DNA of 64,000 nt from Chitinophagaceae bacterium (lineage in GTDB: Bacteria; Bacteroidota; Bacteroidia; Chitinophagales; Chitinophagaceae). The stretch lies in the NCBI GenBank assembly GCA_947447465.1, contig CANFKE010000017.1:1-64000 (forward strand), given 5' to 3'. Both the position numbers and the translations under genes were made by a program. This document shows, piece by piece, positions 15,560 through 23,874 of the stretch (position 1 is its first letter; every line of letters begins with the position of its first letter). Below the pieces are notes generated by a model, which worked only from the letters and a program-made list of their open reading frames with translations, did no database searches and was not told the origin of the DNA.

Positions 15560-18250
15560 TTGAACACAATTGAAAATTATTCTTTCACCAGGGAACAATT
15601 TTCCTCATTAATTCCATATCACTTGTGTACCGATGGCAACGGGTCAATTACATCATGGGGTAATGGGATGAATGAGTTATGTAAGGTTGGTAAAGAGTTG
15701 ACATTTCTGAAACTTTTTTCTTGCAGAAAAATGAGTGATCAGGAACTGATCAAAACATTCACAAGTGAGCTGTTGGGAAATGAATTGGTGATATCAGCAT
15801 ACAGCAATCCTTTTTTAAGTTTCATTGGTAAATTGGAGACCATTACCAATGATAACTCTTACATATTTATATGCTCTCCCTACCTGTTCAACAACAATGA
15901 GATTCGCGCATTTACACCCACTCAGGCACAAATAGCATTCTTACTGATAATAAAGGACATCTGCGCCAAGCAACTTACTACGGCTGTGGACTGGGAGAAA
16001 TTCGCACAACAATTCGTTACCAGTAAATTCATTACTGTTGAATCGAATGTTGATGATGAATACGGAATAACTATTTCAAATACTGATGGGAATGTGGTAT
16101 GGTGCAATACTACTTTTGAAAAACAATCGGAAAGAACGCTCAGCGAAATAGTCGGCAAACGGCCGAGAAATGCCATATATGGCAACCACTCTGTGTACAT
16201 TGACAATAACTTCGTAGATGATAATGTAAAGAAGGGTGAGCCATTCTATTTTGAAAATATAGGCACATCAAAAACCGGAAAAGAATTTTGGTTTGGCGCT
16301 ACAGTTCAACCTTTGTTCGATCTGTATAACAACATTGTTGGTCGCATACACTTTATGAAGGATATCCATAACCGAAAAGTAAAGGAACTGGAGCTGGAAG
16401 AAAATGAAAATTTACTGACGCTGGCTGTTGAGGCCGCCAAAGCAGGTTTATGGGCGTATGATATCGTTTCGGGCGATTTTAAAGTATCACAGGAATATAA
16501 AAAGATACTTGGATACGATTATCGCTATGAACTTACGTATGAACAAATGGTATCTCAGATACACCCTGATGATGCCTTATACCTGACTACCCAAATACAT
16601 CCGAATCTAAATATTGATAACCCGAGTTTTATATTTGAACACCGGGTTATGGTGAATGGAACTTACAGATATTTCAACGCGAAGGCTAACTGTATAAAAT
16701 TTACTGAGAATGGCGCACCAACGAAAATTGTAGGTACGCTTCGTGATGTTACCATTGAAAAAGAACAAATACTGGAATTAGAGCACCAAAAACAGTTCTA
16801 CCACAAGATACTTGATGAATTGCCGGCAGATGTAGTGTTATTGAATACTCAACACAAATATCAGTTCATCAATAAGACAGCGGTAAAAAATGATGCTATC
16901 CGTGAATGGATGATAGGTAAAGATGATTTTGAATATTGTGCATACAGGAAAATAGACCCTTCGGTAGCCGAAACAAGAAGAGCGCAGTTCAATATGGTGA
17001 TGACAAGTAAAAAAACTTGCAGATTCATAGAAAAAAAGGAAACTGCGGAAGGAGAACAACACATTATGAGGATGTTCTACCCTAAATTGGATGACCAAGG
17101 AGAGGTAGAATTGATCATTGGCTATGCTTTGGATATTAGTGAGCAAGTGCAGAATGAGCAATATGCTCAAGCACAAGAAAGGCGAATGAAGACCATTCTG
17201 GATATATCCAGCGATGGCATCTTCAGGTGCAACCCTAATGGGGATGTTACGATGGGCAATGCATCTTTCTTTAAAATACTTGATAAAAAAGATTCCGACA
17301 AAGTAAACATATTCGACAAAGTATCTGATGCTAATAAATTAAAATTTATTGAGCAAAGTGAACTGGCTATTAATACAGGCGTAAAGCAAACCGGGATCTT
17401 TATACTAAAGAATAAAAAGAACGAAGAAGAAAGGCATATTGAATATAACCTGACCAGAACGGTCAACAGTAAAATAAGTTCTTTCAGTGGTCGTATCTCT
17501 GACATTACCGAAATAGTAATGAAGGAAAAGAACCTGCAGAAAGCTATTGATGAAGAAATGCAATTGAGCAAGTATAAAACACAGTTCATACATATCTCAT
17601 CGCACGAGTTGAGAACACCGTTAACGATCATACAGGCAAATGCAGAGCTATTGCAGATGTGTATGGCCAACCCGGAACTTCAGAAGAAGAAAGACCCTTC
17701 TGTTCTTTCAGGTAGAATAGTTAAAGAGGTAGAAGTGATGACCGAGATACTCAATCAGTTGATGATGGTGAGTAAGATAGAGACCGGCAATATAGAACTA
17801 GAGAAAAAGAACACTGACATTAAGCAATTCATAAAAAATGATCTGATCAATATGTTCAGCCCATATACAGATGGAAGATCTGTAATAGTGAATATAGCTG
17901 ATGATGTGAGTATGTGGAATATTGACGCTAAGATACTGAGACATGCACTCCTTAACCTGCTAAGTAATGCATTCAAATATTCATACAATAGGCCGGCACC
18001 AACTCTTACTGTCAAAAAATCGGAAGGCAATTTGATATTTAGTGTAGAGGACAATGGCATTGGCATACCTGATGAAGACAGGCAGAAACTGTTCCAGTCG
18101 TTCTTCAGGGCATCAAATGTGGGTGTAATCTCCGGCACAGGAATAGGGCTGATGGTAGTAGAATATGCTGTTAAAAAACATAATGGTACTATTAGTATAG
18201 CAAGTAAAATCAACGAAGGCTCAACATTTTCAATATCATTACCCCAATAG
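15560..18250 (+). CDS. Multi-PAS sensor histidine kinase with HNOBA-like N-terminus
   Basis: An 896-residue soluble kinase. Residues about 10-140 resemble the heme-NO-binding-associated (HNOBA/SONO) domain: a PYHLCTDGNGSI start, a FLKLFSCR step, FIGKLE, and ICSPYL. Four PAS regions follow (about 165-280, 285-405, 410-530, 535-655); the third contains IGKDDFEY, like the 708-residue kinase. HisKA has H682 in SSHELRTPL. The HATPase has NLLSNAFKYS, DNGIGIP and GTGIGLMVV. No membrane helix is seen. The start is TTG 15560; there is no ATG or GTG between the upstream in-frame stop and it. A kinase working with receivers on both sides is the natural reading. Confidence 0.9.
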   Translation: MNTIENYSFTREQFSSLIPYHLCTDGNGSITSWGNGMNELCKVGKELTFLKLFSCRKMSDQELIKTFTSELLGNELVISAYSNPFLSFIGKLETITNDNSYIFICSPYLFNNNEIRAFTPTQAQIAFLLIIKDICAKQLTTAVDWEKFAQQFVTSKFITVESNVDDEYGITISNTDGNVVWCNTTFEKQSERTLSEIVGKRPRNAIYGNHSVYIDNNFVDDNVKKGEPFYFENIGTSKTGKEFWFGATVQPLFDLYNNIVGRIHFMKDIHNRKVKELELEENENLLTLAVEAAKAGLWAYDIVSGDFKVSQEYKKILGYDYRYELTYEQMVSQIHPDDALYLTTQIHPNLNIDNPSFIFEHRVMVNGTYRYFNAKANCIKFTENGAPTKIVGTLRDVTIEKEQILELEHQKQFYHKILDELPADVVLLNTQHKYQFINKTAVKNDAIREWMIGKDDFEYCAYRKIDPSVAETRRAQFNMVMTSKKTCRFIEKKETAEGEQHIMRMFYPKLDDQGEVELIIGYALDISEQVQNEQYAQAQERRMKTILDISSDGIFRCNPNGDVTMGNASFFKILDKKDSDKVNIFDKVSDANKLKFIEQSELAINTGVKQTGIFILKNKKNEEERHIEYNLTRTVNSKISSFSGRISDITEIVMKEKNLQKAIDEEMQLSKYKTQFIHISSHELRTPLTIIQANAELLQMCMANPELQKKKDPSVLSGRIVKEVEVMTEILNQLMMVSKIETGNIELEKKNTDIKQFIKNDLINMFSPYTDGRSVIVNIADDVSMWNIDAKILRHALLNLLSNAFKYSYNRPAPTLTVKKSEGNLIFSVEDNGIGIPDEDRQKLFQSFFRASNVGVISGTGIGLMVVEYAVKKHNGTISIASKINEGSTFSISLPQ

Positions 18251-18257
18251 AAAAGAG

Positions 18258-19346
18258 ATGAAAAAGGATAGAATACTTGTTGTAGAGGATGATGATAATC
18301 TGAGAGAAGCAATATGTGACTTTCTGGACTTCAACGATCTGGACCATATAGCTGCAGCAAATGGGAAAGATGCCCTATCTCTTCTTGACAAAGAACAAAT
18401 AGACCTGATGGTCTGCGACATCAACCTCCCTGACATATTGGGGACTGAGATATTGCAGCATGTAAGGAATCATAGTACCCTGTATAGGATACCGTTCATA
18501 TTTCTTTCGGCATTTGCAGACAAGAAAGATGTATCTCTTGGAATGAATCTGGGGGCAGATGATTACATAACCAAACCTTTTGCGCAAAAGACACTAATAG
18601 AAACGATCAACGCGAGACTAAAAAAAGCAAGGCTCGACAATCTGCATATCAATAAAGAAGTAAGCAGCAAGGTATTAAGTACGATAAGTGAAAACCTATC
18701 ACACGAAATAATCACTCCTTTAAATGGCATAATCAATGGTGCCTATTTTATCAACAGTGTACCTGAGACGACGAAGGTAAGTGACATGAAAGATGCCTTT
18801 CTTTCCATGTATTCAGCCAGTCTGCGGATGAAAAGAGATATCCAGAACATGATACTCGCATCAGCTATAGAAACTCAGAAGGACGTCATTGTTGAATCTG
18901 ATGATCTTTTGGGTAAGATACAAGTTGACGACGAAATAAATACTATTCTTGAACAGTATCGGAGTATCAATCCTCAACTAGAGATGGAAAGGGATATTGA
19001 AGCTACTACAATGAACGGATCATTGAAATATATGAGGATCATATTTACCGAACTCATTGACAATGCCGTAAAATTCCATTCGGGTAAGCAACCTATAACA
19101 ATAAGATTGGCCACAACAAATGAAGGGTTTGAGTTCACTATCATTAACACAATTACTACCGGACTTCCATTTACTTCAGAAGAATTAGGTCTGTTCAAAA
19201 AATTCCATACCGATGAGACGAGGAATGGTTTAGGGCTTGGGCTGTATATCAGTAAAATGCTTTGTCATTTATTCAGTATCTCCTTTAACCTTGAAAAGAA
19301 AAACAATACAATAAAAATAACTTTAAGGTCAAAATCAGGACTTTAA
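18258..19346 (+). CDS. Receiver-histidine kinase fusion
   Basis: 362 residues in the order receiver (1-120; D54 in MVCDINLPD, K106 in TKPF), then a HisKA region with H149 in LSHEIITPLNG, then a HATPase domain. The N-box ELIDNAVKFH and the glycine lid GLGLGLYISK are good. The usual D-x-G-x-G box between them is replaced by NTITTGLPF, as in some divergent Bacteroidota kinases, so catalytic competence is uncertain. This layout suits an intermediate whose receiver controls its own kinase. It starts 8 bases after the large kinase and is clearly in its operon. Confidence 0.9.
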   Translation: MKKDRILVVEDDDNLREAICDFLDFNDLDHIAAANGKDALSLLDKEQIDLMVCDINLPDILGTEILQHVRNHSTLYRIPFIFLSAFADKKDVSLGMNLGADDYITKPFAQKTLIETINARLKKARLDNLHINKEVSSKVLSTISENLSHEIITPLNGIINGAYFINSVPETTKVSDMKDAFLSMYSASLRMKRDIQNMILASAIETQKDVIVESDDLLGKIQVDDEINTILEQYRSINPQLEMERDIEATTMNGSLKYMRIIFTELIDNAVKFHSGKQPITIRLATTNEGFEFTIINTITTGLPFTSEELGLFKKFHTDETRNGLGLGLYISKMLCHLFSISFNLEKKNNTIKITLRSKSGL

Positions 19347-19377
19347 TCAGTGATCTGTGCAATACATTTGAGGAGGC

Positions 19378-19407
19378 GACTATAAAATATAACAAAAATT
19401 ATATTTA
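19378..19407 (+). promoter_or_regulatory. Promoter before the receiver-macrodomain genes
   Basis: TTG (19378-19380) and TATATTTA (19400-19407), 19 bases apart, match the consensus at all but the last -7 base. It lies 59 bases before ATG 19466, so this pair may be transcribed apart from the kinase genes upstream. Confidence 0.5.
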
Positions 19408-19465
19408 CATTTAAACTACCTAAATAAACCCTGAGCAATCACTGATAATAAAATCAACGAACCAG

Positions 19466-19894
19466 ATGAATTACTTCAATAATTTCATAGTTATAGACGA
19501 CGATGGTATCAATAATAAATTATGCCGTCTGAATATTGAAAAGATATACCCTCAAGCTTCTATTGAAACATTTACAGACCCGAGAGTTGGCTTTGACCAT
19601 ATCGTAACTAAGTATGGTCCTGATCAAGATAATGGGAATGCCATCCTACTGCTGGATATATCGATGCCGGACATCAATGCCTGGGATTTCCTTGAGATGT
19701 TCGATAAACTGAATGACACTGTAAAAAGAAGAGTAAAAATATACATCTTATCATCATCGGTTGACAAAAGTGACATGCAACGAGCACATGACAACAAGTA
19801 TGTAGAATATTATCTGATAAAACCCCTTACCAAAGAATCTATACACCTGATGGTACATGTGTTGCACAGAAGGCTAGGATTGTTGGAAAAATAA
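19466..19894 (+). CDS. Receiver-only response regulator
   Basis: A 142-residue receiver, slightly longer than usual because of an insertion before the phosphorylation strand (residues about 48-58). Acid pocket D11/D12/D13, phospho-acceptor D64 in [10 protein letters not shown], serine switch in ILSSSVD and K119 (IKPL). No output domain. The macrodomain gene follows with a gap of 44 bases to its likely ATG. Confidence 0.92.
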   Translation: MNYFNNFIVIDDDGINNKLCRLNIEKIYPQASIETFTDPRVGFDHIVTKYGPDQDNGNAILLLDISMPDINAWDFLEMFDKLNDTVKRRVKIYILSSSVDKSDMQRAHDNKYVEYYLIKPLTKESIHLMVHVLHRRLGLLEK

Positions 19895-19938
19895 GTAAAT
19901 TGGCATTCGTGCTTTATTTACAAAAGCATTCGGGCATA

Positions 19939-20451
19939 ATGATCGAGGTAATACAAGGAGACATTACAAAAATAAATGCTGATGCCATTGTGAATGCTGC
20001 CAATACATCTTTACTGGGTGGTGGCGGAGTTGATGGTGCAATACATAAAGCGGGAGGACCTGATATACTTGAAGAATGTATTGATATACGTAACAGACAA
20101 GGAGGCTGCAAAGTAGGAGAATCAGTGATCACTACCGGAGGTAATTTGCCGGCAAAATTTGTGATCCATGCTGTTGGGCCGGTGTGGAACGGAGGGAAAA
20201 AGAACGAAGACGTATTATTGGCAAACGCCTATATCAATAGTATGAAGCTTGCTTCAGAAAATGGCGTCAAAGTTCTGGCTTTCCCTAATATCAGTACAGG
20301 TATATACCACTTCCCTAAAGACCGAGCAGCAGTTATTGCTATCCATACTGTAAGGGAATTTTTAAGTGATTTCGGAGGGATAGAGAAGGTAATCTTTGTG
20401 TGCTATGATGCTGAAAATTTTGAATTATATACGTCGCTAATAAATGAATAA
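19939..20451 (+). CDS. Macrodomain protein (O-acetyl-ADP-ribose deacetylase type)
   Basis: 170 residues from ATG 19939, where the family homology begins; an upstream TTG at 19900 would add an unrelated leader. Macrodomain signatures are complete: [20 protein letters not shown], a [10 protein letters not shown] ribose-binding loop, HAVGPVW and [12 protein letters not shown]. These proteins bind ADP-ribose and can remove acetyl or ADP-ribosyl groups. It sits between two receiver-only genes in the signalling island. A link between ADP-ribose chemistry and this phosphorelay would be unusual; co-location may also be accidental. Confidence 0.95.
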   Translation: MIEVIQGDITKINADAIVNAANTSLLGGGGVDGAIHKAGGPDILEECIDIRNRQGGCKVGESVITTGGNLPAKFVIHAVGPVWNGGKKNEDVLLANAYINSMKLASENGVKVLAFPNISTGIYHFPKDRAAVIAIHTVREFLSDFGGIEKVIFVCYDAENFELYTSLINE

Positions 20452-20599
20452 TGATAGGATCGGGGAACAAAACAATAATTATTCATTACCAATCAACAAT
20501 TTGACTCTGTACTTGTAGTAAATGCAGCATTTGCTCACTATATTAGCAGTCTGATGCAGACAAAAACTGCAGTAAGAAGTAAATCCCCAATTTGCGACA

Positions 20600-20977
20600 A
20601 TGACGAAAGTATTAATAATAGATGACGATCCGCTTATATTGAATGTGTATAGCAAGGTTCTCAACCAGAAGAATTTTTCACCACTAACCGCAGAAAATGG
20701 TAAAATAGGGTTGGATATTCTGACTGAATACACTGAAATATCTAAGGTACTACTGGATGTATATATGCCTGAAATGGATGCTTATGGCTTTTTGAAAGCA
20801 GTTCAAGGCGATGCTGTACTGTGTGAAAGATATCTGGAGATCTATATAGTAACCAGTGGTGAAAAGGAAGAGATCCTTCAACGCTTCTTTGAAGAAAAAA
20901 TAGACATGAAATATATCAGGAACATTCTTAAAAAGCCTGTCGATCTGCAGATGCTTACTGCCGCATTACAATTGTAA
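20600..20977 (+). CDS. Receiver-only response regulator
   Basis: A 125-residue CheY-like receiver. Acid pocket D8/D9/D10 (IDDD), phospho-acceptor D53 in LLDVYMPEMD, T85/S86 switch and K112 (KKPV). No output domain. It is the last gene of the signalling island, separated by 148 bases from the macrodomain gene and followed by a strong two-way terminator. Confidence 0.92.
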   Translation: MTKVLIIDDDPLILNVYSKVLNQKNFSPLTAENGKIGLDILTEYTEISKVLLDVYMPEMDAYGFLKAVQGDAVLCERYLEIYIVTSGEKEEILQRFFEEKIDMKYIRNILKKPVDLQMLTAALQL

Positions 20978-21012
20978 TCATATTATCCTACAGGATACGT
21001 TCAATAATTTAA

Positions 21013-21046
21013 AATAATAAAGGCACCTATGGGTGCCTTTATTATT
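21013..21046. terminator. Bidirectional terminator between the last receiver gene and terC
   Basis: A 15-bp perfect stem (21013-21027 with 21032-21046; core GGCACC/GGTGCC, AT-rich ends) with loop TATG. The A-rich and T-rich ends let it work both ways between convergent genes. Its right edge overlaps the stop codon of the terC-like gene. Confidence 0.88.
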
Positions 21047-21830
21047 AATCGATCTTTGTATTCGAGCTTTTTTTCCTGAAGCGGATATTGAGCATTTCGA
21101 CAATGATAGAGAAGCCCAGGCAAGAATAAATGATACTCTTATTCACCTCTTCGTGAAAACCACTGGCAACTAGCACAATACCAATCACTACCAGAAATGA
21201 AAGCGCAAGCATCTGCAAAGTAGGATACTTGTTAATGACCGCAGCCACAGCACCGGCAAACATCATCATAATGCCCATAGATATGATCACAGCAATGATC
21301 ATGATCATTACATTATCTACCAGGCCTACAGCTGTAAGAATGGAGTCGAATGAGAATACAGCATCGACCAGAACAATCTGAACAAGAATACTCCCGAAGT
21401 TTGTTTTCTTAGCTTCTTTGGTCTTTTTATGCCCGCCACCGCCGGCAGCTTCATTCATTTTATGGTGTATCTCCATTATGCTCTTCACCAGCAAAAAGAG
21501 ACCACCTGCTATAAGAATGAGATCCTTGTAACTCAAACCAATCTGAGTGCCTTTTACTTTATGAAAGATATCGGGTATAGTAATGACAGGATCTTTAAGC
21601 GCAATGATAAGGTTGATACCTAACAGTAAACACACCCTGAAACCCATTGCCAGCAACATACCTATATTTCTGGCTCTTGCCTGCTCCTTCTGCGGCAATT
21701 TGCCGGTAACGATAGAAATGAAAATAATATTATCAACCCCTAGTACTATCTCCAGAAAACAAAGTGTGATAAGACTTACCCAGGTACCCGGATCAGTAAA
21801 ATCGATCATTAAAAAAAGACTGTTCAACAT
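21045..21830 (-). CDS. TerC family integral membrane protein
   Basis: 261 residues from ATG 21830 (ATG 21857 and ATG 21809 also possible). About seven to eight membrane helices, with the family hallmark acidic motifs LEIVLGVDNIIF early and LVDAVFSFDSILTA later, and a His/Lys/Gly-rich cytoplasmic loop (GGGGHKKTKEAKK) between the halves. TerC proteins are linked to metal export, especially manganese for loading secreted proteins, and to tellurite resistance. No other ter genes lie nearby, so it is a housekeeping-type TerC. Convergent with the signalling island. Confidence 0.94.
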   Translation of the reverse strand: MLNSLFLMIDFTDPGTWVSLITLCFLEIVLGVDNIIFISIVTGKLPQKEQARARNIGMLLAMGFRVCLLLGINLIIALKDPVITIPDIFHKVKGTQIGLSYKDLILIAGGLFLLVKSIMEIHHKMNEAAGGGGHKKTKEAKKTNFGSILVQIVLVDAVFSFDSILTAVGLVDNVMIMIIAVIISMGIMMMFAGAVAAVINKYPTLQMLALSFLVVIGIVLVASGFHEEVNKSIIYSCLGFSIIVEMLNIRFRKKSSNTKID

Positions 21831-22000
21831 TTTATACTGTTTTATATAACAGGCCAACGAAATTAGAATAAATGACCGAAAGCAAATAGCTGTGAGCGAA
21901 AGATATTAACAGTATTTATTTTGTACAGCACTTGTAACCTTGTAATTTTAAAAGACAAATGGTACACTTTAAGTACGTATCACCATAAAAAGTCGGATAT

Positions 22001-22387
22001 ATGAAATACGCGGTATTAGCATTCCTATTTTTGTCCATTTCCTGCAAACCTGATAAAAATGATGGTTCGGGTAAAGGTGGTAGCACTACTCTACAGATAT
22101 TTCCCCAACATCATCAGGTAGCGAAGAACATTATCAATGGTAAAATTTTTATCCGGTACAATACGCTAGATGCACCTACAAGTGGCGTGTATGACGACTC
22201 AACCAGCTGTAGTAACCATGACAGTTTGCTCAGCGGAACTCTTTCGAATCTTAAAAACGGTAATTACTATTTATTTGCAACCGGATATGATACATCGGTG
22301 AACCAAGGAGTAAAAGGTGGAACTCCATATACGATCACAGCACAGTCAACAACTTTGAGTGTAACAATACCTGTAAGTGAAAATTAA
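22001..22387 (+). CDS. Small lipoprotein, unknown function
   Basis: 128 residues with lipoprotein signal and lipobox SISC (C15). The mature part is rich in Ser, Thr, Asn and Gly with alternating hydrophobic residues, suggesting a small beta-sandwich. It ends with TLSVTIPV, as in carboxypeptidase-regulatory or transthyretin-like folds. I recognise no family. Its 3' end overlaps the convergent ABM gene by 4 bases. Confidence 0.7.
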   Translation: MKYAVLAFLFLSISCKPDKNDGSGKGGSTTLQIFPQHHQVAKNIINGKIFIRYNTLDAPTSGVYDDSTSCSNHDSLLSGTLSNLKNGNYYLFATGYDTSVNQGVKGGTPYTITAQSTTLSVTIPVSEN

Positions 22388-22695
22388 AATTCATAATCAT
22401 GTTCCACTTTGCATATACGCGTTTTATAGCTTGTGTACCACTCATCTCTACCCCTCTGCTGAGCCACAGAATGTTGCATGTTGGCTTTCCAATTCTTTAT
22501 AGCATCCAAAGACTCCCAATAAGAGACCGTAATACCTACCTCCTCTCTTGCACTTTCTACACCAAGAAAACCCGGCTGTTGCGAAGCAAGTTCCTCCATA
22601 TGAACAGCCATTGAAGCATAACCATTATCAATATCGCTTCGTAACGACGTAAATATTACAGCATAATATGGTGGTTGAGGCGTTCTGGCTATCAT
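22384..22695 (-). CDS. Antibiotic biosynthesis monooxygenase (ABM) domain protein
   Basis: A 103-residue ferredoxin-like-fold protein. The pattern YYAVIFTSLRSDID near the start, QPGFLGVESAREEVGITVSYW in the middle, and IKNWKANMQHSVAQQRG fits ABM-type small monooxygenases and heme-degrading relatives. It is the third gene of a leftward unit after folP and the NUDIX gene. Its ATG overlaps the NUDIX stop by 4 bases (22692-22695), which implies translational coupling. Substrate unknown; such proteins often protect against reactive small molecules. Confidence 0.85.
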   Translation of the reverse strand: MIARTPQPPYYAVIFTSLRSDIDNGYASMAVHMEELASQQPGFLGVESAREEVGITVSYWESLDAIKNWKANMQHSVAQQRGRDEWYTSYKTRICKVEHDYEF

Positions 22696-23870
22696 TTTAA
22701 TGCAAATTTTATATCTTCTATATATTGACTCTCCGGATGATCGGCGATGAATTGATGTAAAAGCTCTTTTCCTCCCGGAAATCTTCTGTCGTTTAACAAC
22801 TGAATGAACTTGAAAATCGCCAGATCAGTATCAGAACCTCTATCGACTTGCCTATTTCGGGTCAGCAGAGGATAAGTGCAGGTTACCAATTGCCTTCGCA
22901 TCTCATCTGTATGCAACATCGTATCTCTGAACGCCTCATTGAACAGGTCGAGTAAGAGGTTTAACACATAATGATTAGAGTCAATTAATAAATCGACATG
23001 ATCAAAAAATATGCTCACTAATGCGGGGCTCATCATTCTATATAATGGCTCATCACCAACCATGGACTGGAAAATAGTATATAGTTGAAGAAAGGTCTTT
23101 TCATCAAATTGTTTTTCCAAGAGTGAGATCTTTTGCCTTACCTGTAAAGTCACTTCATCAGGAAAAGCAGACAATTGCTGCTGAAACCAGTCACTAAACC
23201 CATCTTCATAACCGAATAAATTATGGGCATCATCAAGAACATCAAAAATGTTGTGACCTATGGCAGACCTGTTACTTACATACTCTGTAAAAGCAGCCCT
23301 TAGAACATCAGGAATTTTAGCTATAACTTTGGTAAAAGATTCGTCTTTCATTAATAGTTCACCAAAAGTGAGCCACCTCATTCCTGTAGATTCATCGATA
23401 TTAAAACTGATATCTCCACTACCTGAATAGACAAATAAATAGCGAATATCATGGTGATAATGGCCGTCCTCCATTTTTTTAGGATTGGCCGGTATATAAT
23501 GCGGATCAATATCGAAAGGGACCGCTTCATTTTTATCGACAGGAATGTAATGAAGGTCCTTTGCAGGGATACCTGTCTCTTCCTCGGCTTCACGCAATGC
23601 AGATACCAGCAAAGATGAGTCATTCTCTACGTGTCCGCCCGGTTGCAGCCAACGGTCAAGCACTTTATGTTTTAACAGTAAAATGTGACCAGATGGATTC
23701 ATAATGAACGAACTGGTAGTGATATGTCCGTCAAAATTCTTTCGGCTGTAGAGTTGAGCCGTTGGTGTGCGGTCAGCGTAGTCAGTAACTATTTTAATTC
23801 TACTTTCTTCCGCCGGAAAGCGTTTGAGATAGTCTATCAGCAAGTTTTGTATTTCGGACTGTTTGAGCAT
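22692..23870 (-). CDS. NUDIX hydrolase with extra C-terminal helical domain
   Basis: 392 residues, about twice the size of a plain NUDIX protein. The N-terminal half (about 50-190) is a NUDIX fold with GGHVEND then REAEEETG, so the metal-binding REUxEE core is intact. The outer Glu of the box (G-x5-E) is replaced by Ser. The C-terminal 200 residues are leucine-rich, helical and unrecognised, ending in a repeat-like HPESQYIEDIKFALK. It lies 4 bases after folP and overlaps the ABM gene, so it is in the folP unit. A house-cleaning or dihydroneopterin-triphosphate-type hydrolase is possible from context, not proven. Confidence 0.85.
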   Translation of the reverse strand: MLKQSEIQNLLIDYLKRFPAEESRIKIVTDYADRTPTAQLYSRKNFDGHITTSSFIMNPSGHILLLKHKVLDRWLQPGGHVENDSSLLVSALREAEEETGIPAKDLHYIPVDKNEAVPFDIDPHYIPANPKKMEDGHYHHDIRYLFVYSGSGDISFNIDESTGMRWLTFGELLMKDESFTKVIAKIPDVLRAAFTEYVSNRSAIGHNIFDVLDDAHNLFGYEDGFSDWFQQQLSAFPDEVTLQVRQKISLLEKQFDEKTFLQLYTIFQSMVGDEPLYRMMSPALVSIFFDHVDLLIDSNHYVLNLLLDLFNEAFRDTMLHTDEMRRQLVTCTYPLLTRNRQVDRGSDTDLAIFKFIQLLNDRRFPGGKELLHQFIADHPESQYIEDIKFALK

Positions 23871-23874
23871 GGTA

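Noticed and set aside
20548..20561. A small hairpin (GTCTG/CAGAC) before the last receiver gene
   Set aside because: Only five pairs, with no T tract; no riboswitch-like structure around it.
21045..21830. A tellurite resistance operon
   Set aside because: Only the TerC-like gene is present; no terABDEZ genes are nearby.
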